From positions 22,649,285-22,713,284 of the forward strand of contig NC_046653.1 of NCBI RefSeq assembly GCF_900324485.2: 64,000 nt of DNA, written 5' to 3'. Positions 36,538 through 49,060 of this stretch are shown one piece after another. Source of the stretch: Mastacembelus armatus (lineage: Eukaryota > Chordata > Actinopteri > Synbranchiformes > Mastacembelidae). Made by a program: the position numbers and the translations under genes. Numbering within the stretch: the first letter of the stretch is position 1; every line of letters begins with the position of its first letter. The notes below the pieces were generated by a model. It was not told where the DNA came from, did not search any database, and worked only from the letters and a program-made list of their open reading frames with translations.

Positions 36538-37978
36538 ATGGAGACTCTGGAAGGAGCTGAACTCTGCTTTCCACACCTGCTCAACACCTCCTGCAGGAAG
36601 CTGTTCCAACATCCTGCTGAGACCATAATCCTATACATCCTGCTGTCCTGCATTTCTTTTCTCACTGTGGTTCTCAACCTGCTGGTCATCATCTCTATCT
36701 CCCACTTCAGGTATAAAGATAAACTTTTCAATATAACCTAAAATAATGTTTAAATTTCTTCATATCAAATGTTTCATTTTACAGGCATTGGCTTTTGAAC
36801 AATAGTGTCAGTGTTATATACTATTTATAAAAATGAAACATTTTAATAACATTACACCACTGCAATTAATCAATGTATTAATCACCTTAATGTCTACATT
36901 TAAACTGCTGAATACACTCTTACCTTCAGTTGTACTAAAGAGATACAGTAGAAATTTATTATTGCACGTATTGTTATGTCCAGGCCATTGAACATGACAT
37001 ACCTATTTAAAAATATTAGTGTTTTCTATAATGTATTGTATCTTCATATACCTATATATTTTTGTTTTGTCATACCCTTGTATGTGGCAGAAAAATAACT
37101 TTAATCCTTCCACAACTAGTACAACAACATGCTCACTGATGATATTCTTCTTCTCCAGACAGCTCCACACCACCACCAACCTCCTCCTTCTCTCTCTGGC
37201 TGTCTCAGATTTTCTTGTTGGCGTCCTGCTGATGCCGGTTCGAATTCTCCTTATAAAGGGCTGCTGGTTTTTGGGGAGCTTGATATGTGGACTATTTTAC
37301 TATGCCTCCTTTATCCTGACAACAGCCTCAGTAGGAAACATGGTGCTGATATCAGTTGACCGATATGTGGCCATCTGTGACCCTTTGTCTTATCCAACTA
37401 AAGTCACACAAAAAAGAGTTAAGGTCTGTGTTTGTCTGAGTTGGGCATGTTCTGTTTTATATAATGGTGTGATACTGAACGACTTCCTGAAAAATCCTGA
37501 CAAATATAATTCCTGCTATGGAGAGTGTGTAAGTATAGTTAGCTCCACAACAGGAGCTGTAGATGTCATGGTGACCTTTGTTGGCCCCATCACTGTGATC
37601 ATAGTCCTGTACATGAGAGTGTTTCTGGTGGCTGTGTCTCAGGCTCGAGCCATGAGGTCTCACATTGCGGCTGTCACAGCCCCAGGATCAGTTAGTGTCA
37701 CCACTAAGAAATCTGAGAGAAAAGCAGCCAAAACACTTGGAGTTGTTGTGATGGTGTTTTTAATGTGTTTCTGCCCTTATTTTTCTCCCTCCCTCACAGG
37801 CCAGGATACATCAAGCAGTGCGACATTTTCAGTGTTTGGGGTCTGGTTACTTTATTGTAACTCCTGTGTAAACCCAATGATTTATGCCTTTTTCTACCCC
37901 TGGTTTAGAAAATCCATTAAACTCATTATTTCACTTCAGATACTGCAGCCTGACTCCTGTGATACCAACATACCATAG
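36538..37978 (+). CDS. Trace amine-associated receptor TAAR-C (two exons)
   Basis: Exon 1 is 36538-36710 and exon 2 is 37159-37978, with a 448-bp GT-AG intron in intracellular loop 1; together they give 330 residues. The splice joins SISHF-R-QLHTTTN. The start METLEGAELCFPHLLNTSC has the usual glycosylation site. An in-frame ATG at 36472 is open, but a polypyrimidine-AG lies just before 36538. Residue 108 (3.32) is Ser; Asp193 is 5.42 (GAVDVMVTFVGP). DRYVAICDPLSY and the fingerprint NSCVNPMIYAFFYPWF are intact. Within the C-D-E group its differences lie mainly in the N-terminus (KLFQHPAETII), the intron middle and ECL2 (PDKYNSCYGECVSIVSS). Confidence 0.93.
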
Positions 37979-39454
37979 CAATGTCTGTATAGTGCAACTG
38001 CTGTTGCTTCAGCCAACTTCTGTCAAGATATATACAGCAAAACATGAAAAAATCTGAACAAAACACATTGTCAACACTAACTTACTGAAGCTTCTGCTCT
38101 TTATCAAGCTGTGGTTTAGTACAGAACATCTGTCAGGGTTCTTTAGCTGGTAAACAAAGAGCAGATTCTTTTCAGTAGTCACTAAGTTGTTTTAAATGAG
38201 AGAAAAGTCTTTGAGGTCATAAACTCACATTTGGTAATTGAAAACTATTAAATTTTTCTAAAATACAATTTCATTGAGTGTTTTGCTATAAATGAAATGC
38301 CTTTAATTATATTTCACACCATTTTTGTCACTTAAATTATTTTTTTGAAATTTTACCAAACACCCTTAAAATGATGCACGCTAATAGAAGAAATTCATAG
38401 AATAAAGGTCATACACTGCTCTCACAATGAAGAGTTAAGCATTAAAACAGTGATTTGATTTTTTTGGTTATATAGTAATATATCCTAATAATTAATGGCA
38501 GACTGTAAACTGTACAGCGACACTGTTCAAAGTTATTATATTTGATTTGAATAATAGTTTTATTAATATATTGCAAAAAATAATGTATTAGTCCTTTCCA
38601 TTAACCCATTTCTAGCCCATTTAAGTATATTCTATGGAGCATGTATCAAAAAATGAATTACAATGAATTAGACATAATAATGAAAAACATTGTTTTGGGT
38701 GGGCAGAATTTTTCATGATTCCAACTATTTCTGCTGCTTGAAAATGTTTTATCCTTTTGACAACCTGATACAAAATTCTGATCTAAAAATCAATGCAGTA
38801 AATCAATCATACAGCCATTCCTGCTTATGAGTTTTGTACTTTGTTGATTCTTCTTGTTGTCCATTTCAATAGTGTGCAGAAACAAAAACATAATGTAAAC
38901 CTACATGTTTTTACTTTTTAAAAAAACCAAAGTCTTCTCAGTTAGCTAAGCAGAGCTCTCTTTAACTGCATTTGAATTTAAATAGGAAGGGCGGCACGAC
39001 TCTAAAACAGAGGACAGCAGTTTCATGGCATAAGACTATATTACATTATGTCCTAATATTAAATTACACAAATTTATGAAGAACAGAAATATTGGTGCAA
39101 ACAGTTTTGTCTGAAATATTAAAGATAAAAAATTAGCTGCACAAGTTGTAAAAAGCAGTATTATAACCTTTAGCCAACAAGGGGCGTTATGCCTCTGGTT
39201 ACCCCAATGTCAACTGTAAAAACCTCACAGATTTACTTCCTAAGTAGTAATTTATTATGGAAAACCATGGTGCACCATCTATACCATGGTATACTGTAGA
39301 TGGTGCACCAAACTCCTTTCTCATTATTTTAACAATCCTACAGCTGTGGTGACGCTCTGCATGACATGGACGTTTTTGTGGTTGCAGGCCACTTTTATTA
39401 TGTTTAAGTGCTTGTCTCATAATTAAGAAATATGTCAATATATCATATATTTAC
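37979..39454. repeat. TAAR-C 3' flank, duplicated after TAAR-D
   Basis: Nearly identical to 46716-48155. No gene. The match runs to the exact site where an LTR-element fossil has entered this copy. Confidence 0.8.
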
Positions 39455-42039
39455 TGTCATGAGTCCCTCTGGGGACTTCCTGCCTGAGGACCTTTAGTTT
39501 GTTGTGACTTCCTTTTCTCCTCGCACTGGTCACCGGCAGCTTTATGTTGTAATTTGTGTTCATGAGTTTCACCTGTCCTCGTTATGTCACCTGTGTTTAA
39601 TCACCATTTGAGTTCTTCCTATTTATACCCTTCGTTTCCTTTGTTCTCTGTCGGAGCATTGGCTGACAGAGAAGCGAGTTGGATCGTGTTGCGTTTCTGC
39701 CTGTTTGTTTTGCCGAGTGGCGTTCTAGTTGTTTTGTTTGCCTGCCTGCCCACCGAGTGGCGGAGATTATGTTTCTTGCCTGAACCTGGTAATAAAGATC
39801 CAGCTTGTCCTGCACTTGGGTCCTACCTCTCCTCCTTCACACCACACTACCTGCACCTTGTGACAGAATGCTCCGACCACACACGGACCCAGCGGACAAT
39901 GGAACGGCGCGGGAGGAGGTGTTCATTGCGGTGCTCCTCCGCGCCTTGAGAGATGTGTTAATTACCGCCAACGATTACCCGGCGGTCCTCGCCATGTGTT
40001 CCCGGCTGGAGGAGAGCATCCGACCCCCCCCCAGGCTATGTATCAAAAGGTCGGTCTGATATCTTAATCACTCTTTTTTCCACCCTCCGTACCTTGTTTG
40101 AGACGTGCCTGGGTGGCCGGTTTACTTTCTCCGAGGCTAGGCAAGCCTCCCAAGCCCTGCTTCAGCCCGTTGTGCAGGCTCTCCTGACCCCAGCATCACC
40201 ACGTCCCGAAGCCCTGGCCGGAGTGTTAGAGCGGCTGGTGTCCTGGTCGTCTGCATCCTCTCCTCCCCGGCTCCCGCTCTCGGCGTCCCAGCAGCCCGAG
40301 CCCCTCCTTGTCCCTGCCCAGCCCGAGTCCACCGTTCTAAGAAGTCGCCGACAGCGGCGGCGTCAGAGAAGGGGGGCAGTTTCTCCAGTTCGGCAACCCG
40401 AGCCCCGTCTCCTCTTGCCGCTGGAGTCCCCAGCCGCCACCTCATCGTGGCAGCAGCAACCAGAACCCCTGTGTGCCGACGACAGCGTCCCCGCGGGGGT
40501 TTAGCCCAGGATCCTATTCCCACAGTGCGCCGACGATAGCGTCCCCGCTGTGGGTCCCTTTAGGGTCCTGCCCCCTCAGTGCGCTGACGATAGCGTCCCC
40601 GCTGAGGTTCCGCCGCAGTATCCTGAGTTTTCCGAGCATCCCGAGTTTTCCGAGCATCCCGAGTTCACCGAGTATCCAGAGCTGCCCGATCGACAGCAGC
40701 TACGAGGGCCCTATATTCCCAGTGTGCCGACGACAGCGTCCATGCTGCGGGTTCCTCTAGGGTCCTGCAACCTCAGTGCGCCGACCATAGCGTCCCCGCT
40801 GAGGTTTCCCTCTCCCCTCTCCCGGGTCTCCCGGGCCCTCAGCGTGCCGACGTCAGCGTCCCTACTGAGGGCCCAGCCAAGTCTCCCAAGTCTCCCAGGT
40901 CTCCCAGGTTCCTTCCTCCGAGCCCTCAGTGTGCCGACGAAGGCATCCTCACTGAGGGCCCTTCCCAAGTTGCAGACCTTCAGTATGCCGACAAAGACGT
41001 CCCCGCTGAGGTCTCCGTCCAGGATTCCGAGTCTCAGCGTGCCAACGAGGCCGTCCTCGCTGAGGTTCCACCCCATTTTCCCGAGCCGCAGCAGCAGCCA
41101 GAGCTTCCGGAGCTGCAGCAGCCGCAGCAGCCGCAGCAGCCGCAGCAGCCAGAGCTTCCCGAGCCGCAGCAGCCGCAGCAGCCAGGGCTTCCCGAGCCGC
41201 AGCAGCCGCAGCAGCCAGAGCTTCCCGAGCCACCGCAGCAGCCCACTCCCGGCGTCCCCACGGAAACCCCAGTGCTGCCCCTGGAACCTGAGTGTGAGCC
41301 TGTTCCCGCCCAGCCTGTTCCCGTCCAGCCTGTACCTGTCCAGCCTGTTCCCGTCCCTCGGCGTTGCGGTGAAGTTGCCCGCGCCGAGGCTCAGTCACCG
41401 GCTGCAGCCCCTAAGTCCATTCCGGCGGGACCAGAACCCGAACCAGGGCTTCCAGGTCCGCCACCGCTGCCACAGGTCCAGCAGCAGCAGCACCCGGCCG
41501 GACCCCCGGAGCTTCCTGAGCTATCCCTCTCGCGAGGCAATGTCCAGCCCAGCCGTCTCCAGCCCAGCCGTCTCCAGCCCAGCCGTCTCCAGCCCAGTCG
41601 TCTCCAGCCCAGCCGTCTCGCCTGCCAGATCCTCCCCAGCAGCAGCTGCGGCCACAGTTGCTGGTCTACCCACATCTCCAGTCTCCCGCGCCACAGCCTC
41701 CAGCTCTACCACGGTCAACGCCTCCAGGGATGTCACCAGTTCCAGAGCTATCCGAGCCACTGGAATGGCCGGAAACTCCGAAGCTGCTGCCGCAGCGGCA
41801 GCCACCACGGCAGCAGCCACCACAGTCTCCAGAGCCGCCACCGCTACCAGAGCATCCTGAGCCAGAGCTGCAGGAGCATCCAGAGCATCCACTGCCGACG
41901 CGGCAGCCACCTGAGTTCCCCGACCAGCCGCCGCCGACGGGGCAGCCACCCGAGTTCCCCGAGCCCGAGCCGCAGCCGCTCGAGGCGCCAGCGTCCCCTC
42001 CTCCTTCACACCACACCACCTGCACCTTCTGACATTTAC
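39450..42039 (+). mobile_element. LTR retrotransposon fossil 1 with target duplication
   Basis: The element spans 39455-42034 between TTTAC direct repeats (39450-39454, 42035-42039). A 411-bp LTR (39455-39865) begins TGTCATGAG, ends TTGTGACA and contains an AATAAAG signal. The internal part follows with GAATGCTCCG. It contains a short gag-like start, then a GC-rich, proline-rich tandem-repeat region in which the phrase GCCGACGATAGCGTCCCCGC recurs, and a CAGCCG-rich array (41090-41230). The right end keeps only a short LTR terminus. It is broken and lacks recognisable polymerase or integrase, so it is a non-autonomous or heavily reduced member. The empty site at 48150 dates it after the TAAR-C/D duplication or conversion. 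The family is gypsy-like at best guess. Confidence 0.75.
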
Positions 42040-42640
42040 ACTAATAGGCTGATAATTTTGATCTTATTTCTGACTTGGTACTGTATTTTAAGATGTTCGA
42101 CCCCATAAAAATATAGTACTTATAAAGACATATACCACAAGAGGAAACACCAGATCAAGGACAAAGGACCAACTATTCATGTCTGGTCTGTGAATTGGAT
42201 TAGCAGAGCTTCTCAGAGTTCCTCTAGGTGTACATATTGTCTAGTGATGACATGTTGTGGGTGTGCATAGACTGGAGGACAGGGATTTCTCTTAATTTAA
42301 AATGTGAGGCAACAAGACACCCCCCCCCCCCCCCCCCACACCCAAACACAGGCGCAAATGCAGAGCACTTGAAAAGGCAGAAAACAGCAACTTTTTATAA
42401 TTAGAGCTCATATGAACAGGCTTATGGTTGTGGACAAGAATGCAGCTTGCAGGCTGGACACATGCATGAGGTCAAAGCACAGCTTGAACAAACAGGAACT
42501 TGTTTAACAAAAGAACCACTGAAATGCTGTGACTGGTATGGACTGCAAAGGGATCTGGCAACGAGCAAAGTAAAAAGAACTGGTATACATTGTAAATAAT
42601 GTTCTAATATGATATTTTTAAAAATACCTCACCAGCTCAT
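42040..42640. repeat. Duplicated intergenic block
   Basis: It matches 48156-48755 closely. It includes a poly-C run (42319-42337) that is much shorter in the other copy. Confidence 0.7.
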
Positions 42641-42668
42641 CTATTCATCTATCTATCTGTCTGTCTAC
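42640..42668 (+). repeat. Short CTAT microsatellite
   Basis: Short counterpart of the long tract at 48755-48870. Confidence 0.7.
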
Positions 42669-42694
42669 CTAATTTGTATATGTCCATCCAATGG

Positions 42695-42865
42695 CTGATC
42701 AGGGAATGAGGAGCTGGTGTGAAGAATAACAAAAAGGGCAGAAAGGCAAGAGAGGGAAGGGGGGGGGGGGCAGTTGCCACTGTGAGTTTCTAATAGTTAG
42801 ATTATTTGCTCTTGAATACAACCAGCAGTCATTATACAAAGAGTCTATAAAATATTTAGGCCAGA
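42695..42865 (+). promoter_or_regulatory. Orphan copy of the TAAR 5' flank block
   Basis: GGCTGATCAGGGAATGAGG, then TGTGAGTTTCTAATAGTTAG and CAGCAGTCATTATACAAAG. It is clearly homologous to 36228-36390 but no TAAR exon follows. Its function, if any, is unknown. Confidence 0.4.
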
Positions 42866-43589
42866 CTAAAAAAACACTTAGATGAGTGGTGAGATGTGTT
42901 GACTCAATAACAAGTCCAGTTGCATGACTCACCTTCTAGAAAACGTTACCTGGATGACTGAGAATCTTCACAAACACAACCTATTCATACTTTGTTCCTA
43001 GCACCTTGTAATATGTGACTGATGAAATCTTACAACCATTATGTCTTCTTGTTATTTTGACGCTACATGAATACTTTTTAATATGTGCCATGTTAAGGGA
43101 ATCCATGTTGTTTTATGGCAAACATCCTTAAGAACCGCCCAGGTTTCCCACAGTTGATGCACAGGTTTTTCCACACTTTGAGAAGCCTGTGTAGCAGGGC
43201 TGGTTGGTAACACTGAAGAATAGTGGTGAGAGCCCATACCTCTGGATCTCTTCCACGGCATTGTTCTGTTAGGCTTTAGTCTACACAGGTACTTCAGCTA
43301 ACTCTTCCAGGAGCTCATGAGCCACAAGCTGGTCCTTCAGGTAATCAGAAGGTTCATAGAAAGGGACAACATACAGATAACATAATAAGTGATGGCAGCA
43401 AGAAAGCTGCAGGTGAATTACTAGGTGAAGAATGGTCAGATGAGTAACCAGCAGGAACCAGACCAGTCCTCTGGAGAAGTGAAGCAAGAGAGCAGAGGTG
43501 AGCACAACAAGGCAATAGAGAACCAGGAATCCAAAGATAGGGTGCAGAGTTCTGACATCAGAGTAGAAGGGCAGCTCTTTCACACTGAA
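42866..43589. repeat. Duplicated block between TAAR units
   Basis: It matches 49062-49817, except for a gap of about 40 bp near 43126. No supported gene. A hydrophobic minus-strand frame (43281-43604) has a counterpart in the other copy but no recognisable family. Confidence 0.6.
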
Positions 43590-44915
43590 GGAGCGCTGAG
43601 GCATCGGAAGCTGGGATGGAACCTCAGCGGGGACAGGGACGTCAGCGCACTGAGGTTCAGGCTGCTGCGGTGGAACCTCAGAGGGGACGTAGACGTCGGC
43701 GCACTGAGGTTCAGGCTGCTGCGGTGGAACCTGGACAGGGGCCTCAGCGGGGACGTCTTCGTCGGCGCACTGAGGCTGGGGTGGAACCTGGACCGGAGCC
43801 TCAGCGGGGACGTCTTAGTCGGCGCAATGAGGCTCTGGCTTCTGCCTTTTAGGGCAGCTGTGACGCCGGCGTAGAGGCATCTGGGCTGGAGGTTCAGGTG
43901 GCTGGGCAGCAGCGAGGAGGGACTCAGACTGGACAGCAGCTATGGGAGCCAAATCACAGGGAGCCAGGGGCTTTGCCTTCAACTCCCGCCAGATGGCACG
44001 CGCCTCCACCGGCGTCAGTGACTGCGGAACCGGTGGTGAATAGCTGGACGGTCGGCGGTGCGGTGTGGAGAGTCACGGAGGAAAGCCAGAGGAGTGCCTC
44101 TCAGGAACGTGATGGTTTGGCCCCTGAGGTTCCGGCTCCTTCCTCTCAGGACGGCGATGCTGAGGCAGCTGGACTGGAGACTCTGGCGGTTGAGACGCCG
44201 GGAACCAGGAATTGGGTGGCTGGGATGCCGGGGACCGGGAGTCGGGCAGCTGGATCCAGTCCAGACACAGCTGCCTTGCCAAGGAGAAGGGGGTCGGCAG
44301 GTCTATAAACACCTCCAGTGAGGTGTGTAGGGAAAGAAAAACAGTCAGCACTGCCTTAACCTTCTCCCTCGGTGCATTGCCGGAAGAGCGTTGAAGCTCC
44401 TGCTCCTGCTGAGCGCACAAAGCCAGCGCTTCCGGATAATCCCCGGAGGTCTGGAGGGCGAACCGAAAAGCAGGGAGCGAACGTTTCCCCGTCGGTGTCC
44501 GCTGGGTCCGCATGTGGCCGGAGCATTCTGTTATGATATTGTGGTGGTGTCGGTGATGAAGGAAGAGGTGAGGACCCACATGCAGCACACAAACTGGTTT
44601 ATTACCTGGATCTCCAGGCTCAGGCACAGAACATGAATTATCTCCGCCACTCGACGAACAGGCAGGGAAACAACAACTAACACACTCCTTGAACAAAGGT
44701 AATCCACAGAATCGTTAGCATTATCTTTAGCAATGCTCCGGCGGGGAACAAAGGAAAGCCGGGGACATATATAGACAGAACTCAGGACACAGGTGAACGT
44801 AATCTAATTAATGAACACGAAGCACAAAGCTACCTGGGATTAACACAAACAGAACTGGAACGCAGGAAACTGACCAAAATAAAAGACAAACACGAAACAG
44901 AAACCTCGGGGCCTA
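43590..44915 (-). mobile_element. LTR retrotransposon fossil 2 (same family, minus strand)
   Basis: The 5' LTR is about 44529-44915 on the minus strand, with TATATAT and AATAAACC signals. It joins an internal start (minus strand GAATGCTCCGGCCACATGCG) homologous to fossil 1. The internal region toward 43590 is again GC-rich with a recurring CGCACTGAGG-type phrase. It ends abruptly at 43590 where the TAAR-unit sequence resumes. It is broken, with only one LTR. The LTR differs considerably from that of fossil 1, so it is an older or separate subfamily. Confidence 0.7.
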
Positions 44916-44919
44916 AGAC

Positions 44920-45100
44920 TATTGGCTGATCAGGGAATGATAACCAGGTGTAGAGAGAAGCAAGAGAAAAAGGGGGCTTTTGTTGCTGTGAGTTTCTAAT
45001 ACTTAGATTATTTACTTTGTGAATACAGCCAGCAGTCCTTATACAAGCAGTCTATAAACTACTTAGAGGAGTCTCTTAAGTTCATTCCACGAGTCAAGTC
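44920..45100 (+). promoter_or_regulatory. TAAR 5' flank block, copy before TAAR-D
   Basis: Homologous to 36224-36400, beginning TTGGCTGATCAGGGAATGA directly beside the LTR fossil. Confidence 0.35.
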
Positions 45101-45253
45101 ATACATAATTATAAATGTTCTTCTTTATTACATCACTGATCACACTGTGGGAAAGGAGGGAGGAGCGAGATATACTAAATCAGCTTCATGATGAGAAGTT
45201 TGGTCAGAAAGTTGCCAGAGCTCCACAGCCTCTCTCCTTTTCTCTCTCAGATT

Positions 45254-46715
45254 ATGGAGACTCTGGAAGGAGCTGAACTCTGCTTTGCACACCTGCTCAA
45301 CACCTCCTGCAGGAAGCCGTTCCAACATCATGCTGAGACCATGTTCCTCTACATCCTGCTGTCCTGCATCTCTTTTCTCACTGTGGTTCTCAACCTGCTG
45401 GTCATCATCTCTATCTCCCACTTCAGGTATAAAGATAAACTTCTCAACATAACCTAAAATAATGTTTACATTTCTTCATATCAAATGTTTCATTTTACAA
45501 TAAGTGGTGATTTTTATGAAAATGTAACATTTACAGAAGCTAATATTGAAAACAACCTGTACGTAGAATATAAATAGGACTGTGCATTTATTTATCACTC
45601 ATACTTCCAAAAATAATAATAACTCACTGTATCTATTAATGATATGAATGTTGAAATTCAAGGTGCCGCATACCTTCTAACCTTCTCCTGTATTACAGAT
45701 ATAGTAGTGCATAATAGAAAACTGGTACATGTACTGCATGGGTTGTCAGTCATTTGATGAGCACATCTATCCATGTGTATTTAAATATGTAACAGCAAAC
45801 CATTTGATATACTGTTGTATGTGACAGAAAAATAACTTTAATCCTTCCACAACTAGTACAACAACATGCTCACTGATGATATTCTTCTTCTCCAGACAGC
45901 TCCACACCACCACCAACCTCCTCCTTCTCTCTCTGGCTGTCTCAGATTTTCTTGTTGGCTTCCTGCTGATGCCGGTTCGAATTCTCTTCATAGAGGGCTG
46001 CTGGTTTTTGGGGAGCTTGATATGTGGACTATTTTACTATGCCTCCTTTATCCTGACAACAGCCTCAGTAGGAAACATGGTGCTGATATCAGTTGACCGA
46101 TATGTGGCCATCTGTGACCCTTTGTCTTATCCAACTAAAGTCACACAAAAAAGAGTTAAGGTCTGTGTTTGTCTGAGTTGGGCCTGTTCTGTTTTATATA
46201 ATGGTGTGATACTGAACGACTTCCTGAAAAATCCTAATAGATATAATTCCTGCTATGGAGAGTGTGTAAATATAGTTAGCTCCACAACAGGAGCTGTAGA
46301 TGTCATGGTGACCTTTGTTGGCCCCATCACTGTGATCATAGTCCTGTACATGAGAGTGTTTCTGGTGGCTGTGTCTCAGGCTCGAGCCATGAGGTCCCAC
46401 CTTGCAGCTGTCACAGTCCCAGGATCAGTTAGTGTCACCACTAAGAAATCTGAGAGAAAAGCAGCCAAAACACTTGGAGTTGTTGTGATGGTGTTTTTAA
46501 TGTGTTTCTGCCCTTATTTTTCTCCCTCCCTCACAGGCCAGGATACATCAACCAGTGGGACATTTTCAGTGTTTGGGGTCTGGTTACTTTATTGTAACTC
46601 CTGTGTAAACCCAATGATTTATGCCTTTTTCTACCCCTGGTTTAGAAAATCCATTAAACTCATTATTTCACTTCAGATACTGCAGCCTGACTCCTGTGAT
46701 ACCAACATACCATAG
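45254..46715 (+). CDS. Trace amine-associated receptor TAAR-D (two exons)
   Basis: Exon 1 is 45254-45426 and exon 2 is 45896-46715, with a 469-bp intron of the TAAR-E type; together they give 330 residues. Exon 1 (KPFQHHAETMFLY) equals TAAR-E. Exon 2 is nearly TAAR-C (ECVNIVSSTTGAVDVMV, PYFSPSLTGQD), and the 3' flank is also C-like. Ser at 3.32, Asp193 at 5.42, DRYVAICDPLSY and NSCVNPMIYAFFYPWF are all present. The gene is intact and mosaic between its two neighbours. Confidence 0.93.
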
Positions 46716-48155
46716 AAATGTCTGTATAGTGCAACTGCTGTTGCTTCAGCCAACTTCTGTCAAGATAAAAACAGCAAAACATGAAAAAATCTGAACAAAA
46801 CACATTGTCAACACTAACTTACTGAAGCTTCTGCTCTTTATCAAGCTGTGGTTTAGTACAGAACATCTGTCAGGGTTCTTTAGCTGGTAAACAAAGAGCA
46901 GATTCTTTTCAGTAGTCACTAAGTTGTTTTAAATGAGAGAAAAGTCTTTGAGGTCATAAACTCACATTTGGTAATTGAAAACTATTAAATTTTTCTAAAA
47001 TACTATTTCATTGAGTGTTTTGCTATAAATGAAATGCCTTTAATTATATTTCACACCATTTTTGTCACTTAAATTATTTTTTTGAAATTTTATCAAACAC
47101 CCTTAAAATGATGCACGCTAATAGAAGAAATTCATAGAATAAAGGTCATACACTGCTCTCACAATGAAGAGTTAAGCATTAAAACAGTGATTTGATTTTT
47201 TTGGTTATATAGTAATATATCCTAATAATTAATGGCAGACTGTAAACTGTACAGCGACACTGTTCAAAGTTATTATATTTGATTTGAATAATAGTTTTAT
47301 TAATATATTGCAAAAAATAATGTATTAGTCCTTTCCATTAACCCATTTCTAGCCCATTTAAGTATATTCTATGGAGCATGTATCAAAAAATGAATTACAA
47401 TGAATTAGACATAATAATGAAAAACATTGTTTTGGGTGGGCAGAATTTTTCATGATTCCAACTATTTCTGCTGCTTGAAAATGTTTTATCCTTTTGACAA
47501 CCTGATACAAAATTCTGATCTAAAAATCAATGCAGTAAATCAATCATACAGCCATTCCTGCTTATGAGTTTTGTACTTTGTTGATTCTTCTTGTTGTCCA
47601 TTTCAATAGTGTGCAGAAACAAAAACATAATGTAAACCTACATGTTTTTACTTTTTAAAAAAACCAAAGTCTTCTCAGTTAGCTAAGCAGAGCTCTCTTT
47701 AACTGCATTTGAATTTAAATAGGAAGGGCGGCACGACTCTAAAACAGAGGACAGCAGTTTCATGGCATAAGACTATATTACATTATGTCCTAATATTAAA
47801 TTACACAAATTTATGAAGAACAGAAATATTGGTGCAAACAGTTTTGTCTGAAATATTAAAGATAAAAAATTAGCTGCACAAGTTGTAAAAAGCAGTATTA
47901 TAACCTCTAGCCAACAAGGGGCGTTATGCCTCTGGTTACCCCAATGTCAACTGTAAAAACCTCACAGATTTACTTCCTAAGTAGTAATTTATTATGGAAA
48001 ACCATGGTGCACCAAACTCCTTTCTCATTATTTTAACAATCCTACAGCTGTGGTGACACTCTGCATGACATGGACGTTTTTGTGGTTGCAGGCCACTTTT
48101 ATTATGTTCAAGTGCTTGTCTCATAAACAAGAAATATGTCAATATATCATATATT
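46716..48155. repeat. TAAR-D 3' flank, duplicate of 37979-39454
   Basis: No gene. It carries the uninterrupted (empty) version of the LTR fossil 1 insertion site at about 48150-48160. One small indel near 48005 separates the copies. Confidence 0.8.
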
Positions 48156-48754
48156 TACACTAATAGGCTGATAATTTTGATCTTATTTCTGACTTGGTAC
48201 TGTATTTTAAGATGTTCTACCCCATAAAAATATAGTACTTATAAAGACATACCAAAAGAGGAAACACCAGATCAAGGAGAAGGGACCAACTATTCAACTC
48301 TGGTCTGTGAATTGGATTAGCAGAGCTTCTCAGAGTTCCTCTAGGTGTACATATTTTCTAGTGATGACATGTTGCAGGTGTGCATAGACTGGAGGACAGG
48401 GATTTCTCTTAATTTAAAATGTGAGGCAACAAGACACCCCCCCCACACACCCAAACACAGGCACAAATGCAGAGCACTTGAATAAAAGGCAGAAAACAGC
48501 AACTTTTTATAATTAGAGCTCATATGAACAGGCTTATGGTCGTTGACAAGAATGCAGCTTGCAGGCTGGACACATGCATGAGGTCAAAGCACAGCTTGAA
48601 CAAACAGGAACTTGTTTAACAAAAGAACCACTGAAATGCTGTGACTGGTATGGACTGCAAAGGGATCTGGCAAAGAGCAAAGTAAAAAGAACTGGTATAC
48701 ATTGTAAATAATGTTCTAATATGATATTTTTAAAAATACCTCACCAGCTCATCT

Positions 48755-48758
48755 ATTC

Positions 48759-48852
<94 letters not shown>

Positions 48853-48870
48853 TCATCTATCTATCTATCT
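48755..48870 (+). repeat. CTAT microsatellite
   Basis: About 115 bp of nearly pure CTAT units. Confidence 0.95.
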
Positions 48871-48889
48871 AATTTGTATATGTCCATCC

Positions 48890-49060
48890 AATGGCTGATC
48901 AGGGAATGAGGAGCCGGTGTGAAGAATAACAAAAAGGGCAGAAAGGCAAGAGGGGGGGGGGGCAGTTGCCACTGTGAGTTTCTAATAGTTAGATTATTTG
49001 CTCTTGAATACAACCAGCAGTCATTATACAAAAAGTCTATAAAGTATTTAGGCCAGACTG
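48890..49060 (+). promoter_or_regulatory. Second orphan copy of the TAAR 5' flank block
   Basis: Near-identical to 42695-42865; again no TAAR exon follows it directly. Confidence 0.4.

Noticed and set aside
40550-42108. Long plus-strand proline/serine-rich frames (436 and 278 codons), and long minus-strand Ala/Gly-rich frames, in the same place
   Set aside because: Several frames are open at once because of GC-rich tandem repeats inside LTR fossil 1. They are not host genes.
43281-43604. Hydrophobic minus-strand frame conserved at 49510-49840
   Set aside because: The two copies lie in one recent duplication, so conservation says nothing. There is no recognisable family, no splice context, and the N-terminal parts differ because each copy runs into a different mobile element.
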